Assembly (NCBI GenBank): GCA_003577005.1
Contig: QEUW01000098.1
Coordinates: 1 to 21,703 of the forward strand
Origin: Chloroflexota bacterium
GTDB taxonomy: Bacteria > Chloroflexota > Anaerolineae > Caldilineales > Caldilineaceae
Length of the DNA: 21,703 nt
Direction: 5' to 3'
Position 1 is the stretch's first letter. Every line of letters starts with the position of its first letter. The notes under the pieces are model-generated. The model did no database searches. It was not told the origin of the DNA and was given only the letters and a program-made list of their open reading frames with translations. The position numbers and the translations under genes were made by a program. Below are positions 18,252 through 21,703 of the stretch, piece by piece.

Positions 18252-19125
18252 GGCGTTGAAACGGAAGATCAAAAACTCCGAAGATCTGCTCTCGGTCGTG
18301 CAGACGATGAAAGCGCTGGCTATGGTGAGCATCCGCCAGTATGAGCGGGCGGTGGAAGCACTGGCCGAATACAATCGTACGATCGAAATGGGTCTGCATA
18401 TCGTGCTGCACGCCGAAGAGACGATCACGGTGAACCCTATGGCCGCCCCACAGGAGCAGGTGGGCGCGATCCTCTTTGCCACGGACCAGGGCTTGTGCGG
18501 CCAGTTCAACGAACGGATCGCTGCGTACACCATGGATCAGCTTAACGGGATGCGCATCGGGCAGGAAGCGCGCGCACTCATCGCTGTCGGGGAGCGGGGC
18601 GCCGGGTTCATCGAGGAAGCCGGGCAACCGGTCGCAACCCGTTTTCATGTGCCGGGATCTATCGCCGGCATCACCCCGCTGGTGCATGAGCTGCTGTTGG
18701 CTATCGACGAGTGGCGCCGTGAACGCGCCGTCGACCGAATTCTGCTGTTCCACAACCGGCCGCTATCGAGCGCAACCTATAAAGAGCAGATGACGCTGCT
18801 GTTGCCGCTCGACCTGGCCTGGCTACAACGTCTGCAACGGACGGCGTGGCCGTCGCGCGTGCTCCCTACCTTTACTATGCAACCCGACCTGCTCTTTTCA
18901 GCCCTCATCCGCCAGCACCTCTTTGTTACCTTGTACCGCGCCTGCGCCGAGTCACTCGCCGCCGAAAATGCCAGCCGGCTGGCCGCCATGCAAAATGCCG
19001 AGAAGAATATCGAAGAGCGGTTGGTCGAGCTGAACACTCGCTTTCACCATCAGCGCCAGCAATCGATCACCGCGGAACTACTCGACATCGTCGCCGGCTA
19101 TGAAGCTGTCGCCGGCTCGTGGTGA
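18238..19125 (+). CDS. atpG: N-type F-ATPase subunit gamma
   Basis: This is the rotating central shaft. The 295-residue protein begins [20 protein letters not shown], followed by [12 protein letters not shown], and ends with [20 protein letters not shown]. These match the two long terminal helices of gamma that form the coiled coil. The central Rossmann-like domain (about 75-215) includes [19 protein letters not shown]. The start at 18238 overlaps the atpA stop by 14 bases, with AGGA at 18224-18227 as a weak ribosome site. It is the last gene of the operon; the next gene starts about 190 bases later, after a palindrome. Confidence 0.93.
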   Translation: MVTIEALKRKIKNSEDLLSVVQTMKALAMVSIRQYERAVEALAEYNRTIEMGLHIVLHAEETITVNPMAAPQEQVGAILFATDQGLCGQFNERIAAYTMDQLNGMRIGQEARALIAVGERGAGFIEEAGQPVATRFHVPGSIAGITPLVHELLLAIDEWRRERAVDRILLFHNRPLSSATYKEQMTLLLPLDLAWLQRLQRTAWPSRVLPTFTMQPDLLFSALIRQHLFVTLYRACAESLAAENASRLAAMQNAEKNIEERLVELNTRFHHQRQQSITAELLDIVAGYEAVAGSW

Positions 19126-19172
19126 TCGCAGAGCCATTCTTCTAAAAAATGAACAACCAACAGGGCTACGCT

Positions 19173-19194
19173 ACCCTGGTCACTTGACCAGGGT
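19173..19194. promoter_or_regulatory. 22-bp palindrome after the N-ATPase operon
   Basis: ACCCTGGTCA at 19173-19182 and TGACCAGGGT at 19185-19194 are perfect 10-base arms with two bases between. There is no following T-run and the centre is too tight for an ideal RNA loop, so a protein-binding operator for the CBS gene is as likely as a terminator of the atp operon. Confidence 0.55.
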
Positions 19195-19312
19195 TATATC
19201 TACGCGCACGACTAGCCTGGAATCCATCCGCGTGCGTATGGTCAGCTGGTATGCGCATAGGCTATAGTGAGATAGGTCGCACGTAAGAGAGGCTGTTCAC
19301 CAGGAGAAAGCA

Positions 19313-19735
19313 ATGCTTGTTCAGGATCGGATGAGTAAACCAGCGATAACCGTGACGCCAGAGACGCCGTTTCAGGAGGCGCTCAAGTTGATGCAGACAA
19401 GAACGATCCGCCGGCTGCCGGTGGTGGACATGGCCGGCCATCTGGTTGGCATCGTCTCGGAGCGCGACCTGCTCCATGCGTCGCCCTCGCCAGCTACGTC
19501 GTTGAGCGTTTGGGAACTCAACTATCTGCTCTGGCGGCTGACGGTCGGTGACATCATGACCGAGAAGGTGGTAACCGTCAACCCGCTGACCCCGATTGTC
19601 GAGGCTGCCCAGTTGATGGTTGAGAAAAAGATCGGCGGGCTGCCGGTGGTGGACGAGGCCGGCCACGTGGTCGGTGTTATCACCGAGACAGACATTTTTA
19701 AGGCCTTTGTGGAGATGATGAGCAGTGCGCGGTAG
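19313..19735 (+). CDS. CBS-domain pair protein (first of two)
   Basis: The 140-residue protein consists of two CBS domains with nothing else: about 5-60 ([20 protein letters not shown], then [13 protein letters not shown]) and about 78-136 ([20 protein letters not shown], then [13 protein letters not shown]). A CBS pair typically binds AMP, ATP or related adenine nucleotides at the interface and acts as an energy sensor. The G-h-h-T/S-x-x-D motif that contacts the ribose is intact in both (GIVSERD and GVITETD). The start follows CAGGAGAAAG. It lies directly downstream of the ATP synthase operon and is followed by a paralogue, which suggests, without proof, a link to ATPase activity. Confidence 0.9.
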   Translation: MLVQDRMSKPAITVTPETPFQEALKLMQTRTIRRLPVVDMAGHLVGIVSERDLLHASPSPATSLSVWELNYLLWRLTVGDIMTEKVVTVNPLTPIVEAAQLMVEKKIGGLPVVDEAGHVVGVITETDIFKAFVEMMSSAR

Positions 19736-19743
19736 GAGGGTAA

Positions 19744-19784
19744 ACAGGTAGACGGGCATTGGCAAGGCCAACCTGTCTACCTGT
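19744..19784. terminator. Hairpin between the two CBS genes
   Basis: A 13-bp stem joins 19744-19756 (ACAGGTAGACGGG) to 19772-19784, with one G-T pair. An inner 5-bp stem, TTGGC with GCCAA, closes around three bases. The right arm is part of a tandem octamer (CTGTCTAC twice, 19773-19788). No T-run follows, so it may be a weak terminator, a message stabiliser or a repeat element. The second CBS gene has its own ribosome site just after it. Confidence 0.5.
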
Positions 19785-19803
19785 CTACTCTACAGGAGAC
19801 CCT

Positions 19804-20231
19804 ATGACAAAACACCTGGTAAAAGAATGGATGTCCCCCGACCCTATCAAAGTGGACAGCAAAGTGGGCGTCTCGGTGGCCTATCACCTGATGCGGCTCA
19901 ACGAGGTGCGCAGGCTGCTGGTGGTCAACGACAGCGACGAACTGGTGGGTATCGTCACCTGGGGCGACATCCGCGAGTCCAGGCCAAAGTCGCGACCGCC
20001 CTCACAACGGATCGATGCGTGGGAGAGCCATTTCCTGGTAGCGACGATGGAGGTTACCGAGATCATGACGCCCAACCCCATCACCGTCACGCCGGAGACC
20101 TCCATCGGCGAAGCCGCCCAGCTCATGCTGGAACACAAGGTGGGTGGCCTTCCCGTGGTGGAGGGCAAACGCATTGCTGGGATCATTACAGAATCGGATA
20201 TTTTCCGGTTCGTTGTGGAGACAGAGGATAT

Positions 20232-20235
<4 letters not shown>
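19804..20235 (+). CDS. CBS-domain pair protein (second of two)
   Basis: This 143-residue protein is a paralogue of the preceding one: two CBS domains at about 6-58 (WMSPDPIKVDSKVGVSVAY, then ELVGIVTWGDI) and about 80-140 (IMTPNPITVTPETSIGEAAQ, then RIAGIITESDIF). The start at 19804 follows CAGGAGA at 19793-19799; upstream in-frame codons fall in the hairpin. The ribose-contact motifs GIVTWGD and GIITESD are present. The TAA stop (20233-20235) lies inside the first unit of the heptamer hairpin that follows. It probably senses adenine nucleotides; the partner is unknown. Confidence 0.9.

Positions 20236-21703
<1,468 letters not shown>

Overview
The window is about 60% GC, bacterial and densely packed. 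Every convincing gene lies on the + strand. The gene set suggests a Chloroflexota-type bacterium (Anaerolineae or Caldilineae like), but this assignment is tentative. It rests on general gene style and on the short heptamer repeats and hairpins between genes, not on a marker gene; there is no rRNA or tRNA here.

Layout. Positions 1-1478 hold the end of a membrane protein gene, a small unknown protein, a YgaP-like DUF2892 membrane protein and a CsbD-family stress protein. Positions 1479-2172 are a gene-free, repeat-rich block with a 124-bp palindromic element and GTGCAAC-type repeats. Positions 2173-4676 hold an orphan ABC ATPase fused to a cyclic-nucleotide-binding-like domain, a small unknown protein and a VIT1/CCC1 metal transporter. 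Positions 4710-7541 hold a GreA-family transcript cleavage factor, a PEP synthase/PPDK regulatory kinase-phosphorylase, an isoprenylcysteine-methyltransferase-like membrane enzyme and a YdjM-type membrane hydrolase. Positions 7773-11951 hold a GH1 beta-glucosidase, an SLC13-family transporter with an extra extracytoplasmic domain, and a SAM methyltransferase.

The centrepiece (12135-19125) is a complete nine-gene operon, atpD-C-Q-R-B-E-F-A-G. This is the diagnostic order of the N-type (Na+-translocating type) F-ATPase. It has the extra small membrane proteins AtpQ and AtpR and no separate delta gene. The c subunit carries two glutamates and a Na+-ligand-like ESTxxY motif. The b subunit has a delta/OSCP-like C-terminal domain. 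A near-consensus promoter (TTGGCA-17-TATACT) lies so close to atpD that its mRNA may be leaderless.

Downstream lie two tandem CBS-pair proteins and the start of a pyruvate:ferredoxin oxidoreductase gene (nifJ), which runs off the right edge.

Many genes fit an energy-limitation and ion-homeostasis theme: a sodium-type ATPase, a probable Na+-coupled anion symporter, adenine-nucleotide-sensing CBS proteins, a pyruvate/PEP-node regulator, PFOR and CsbD. The clearest unexplained structure is a set of short repeats. Several intergenic gaps, and the 3' end of atpA itself, are built from tandem 7-bp units, often with an inverted counterpart. A second family of GTGCAAC-core hairpins occurs in two places about 10 kb apart.
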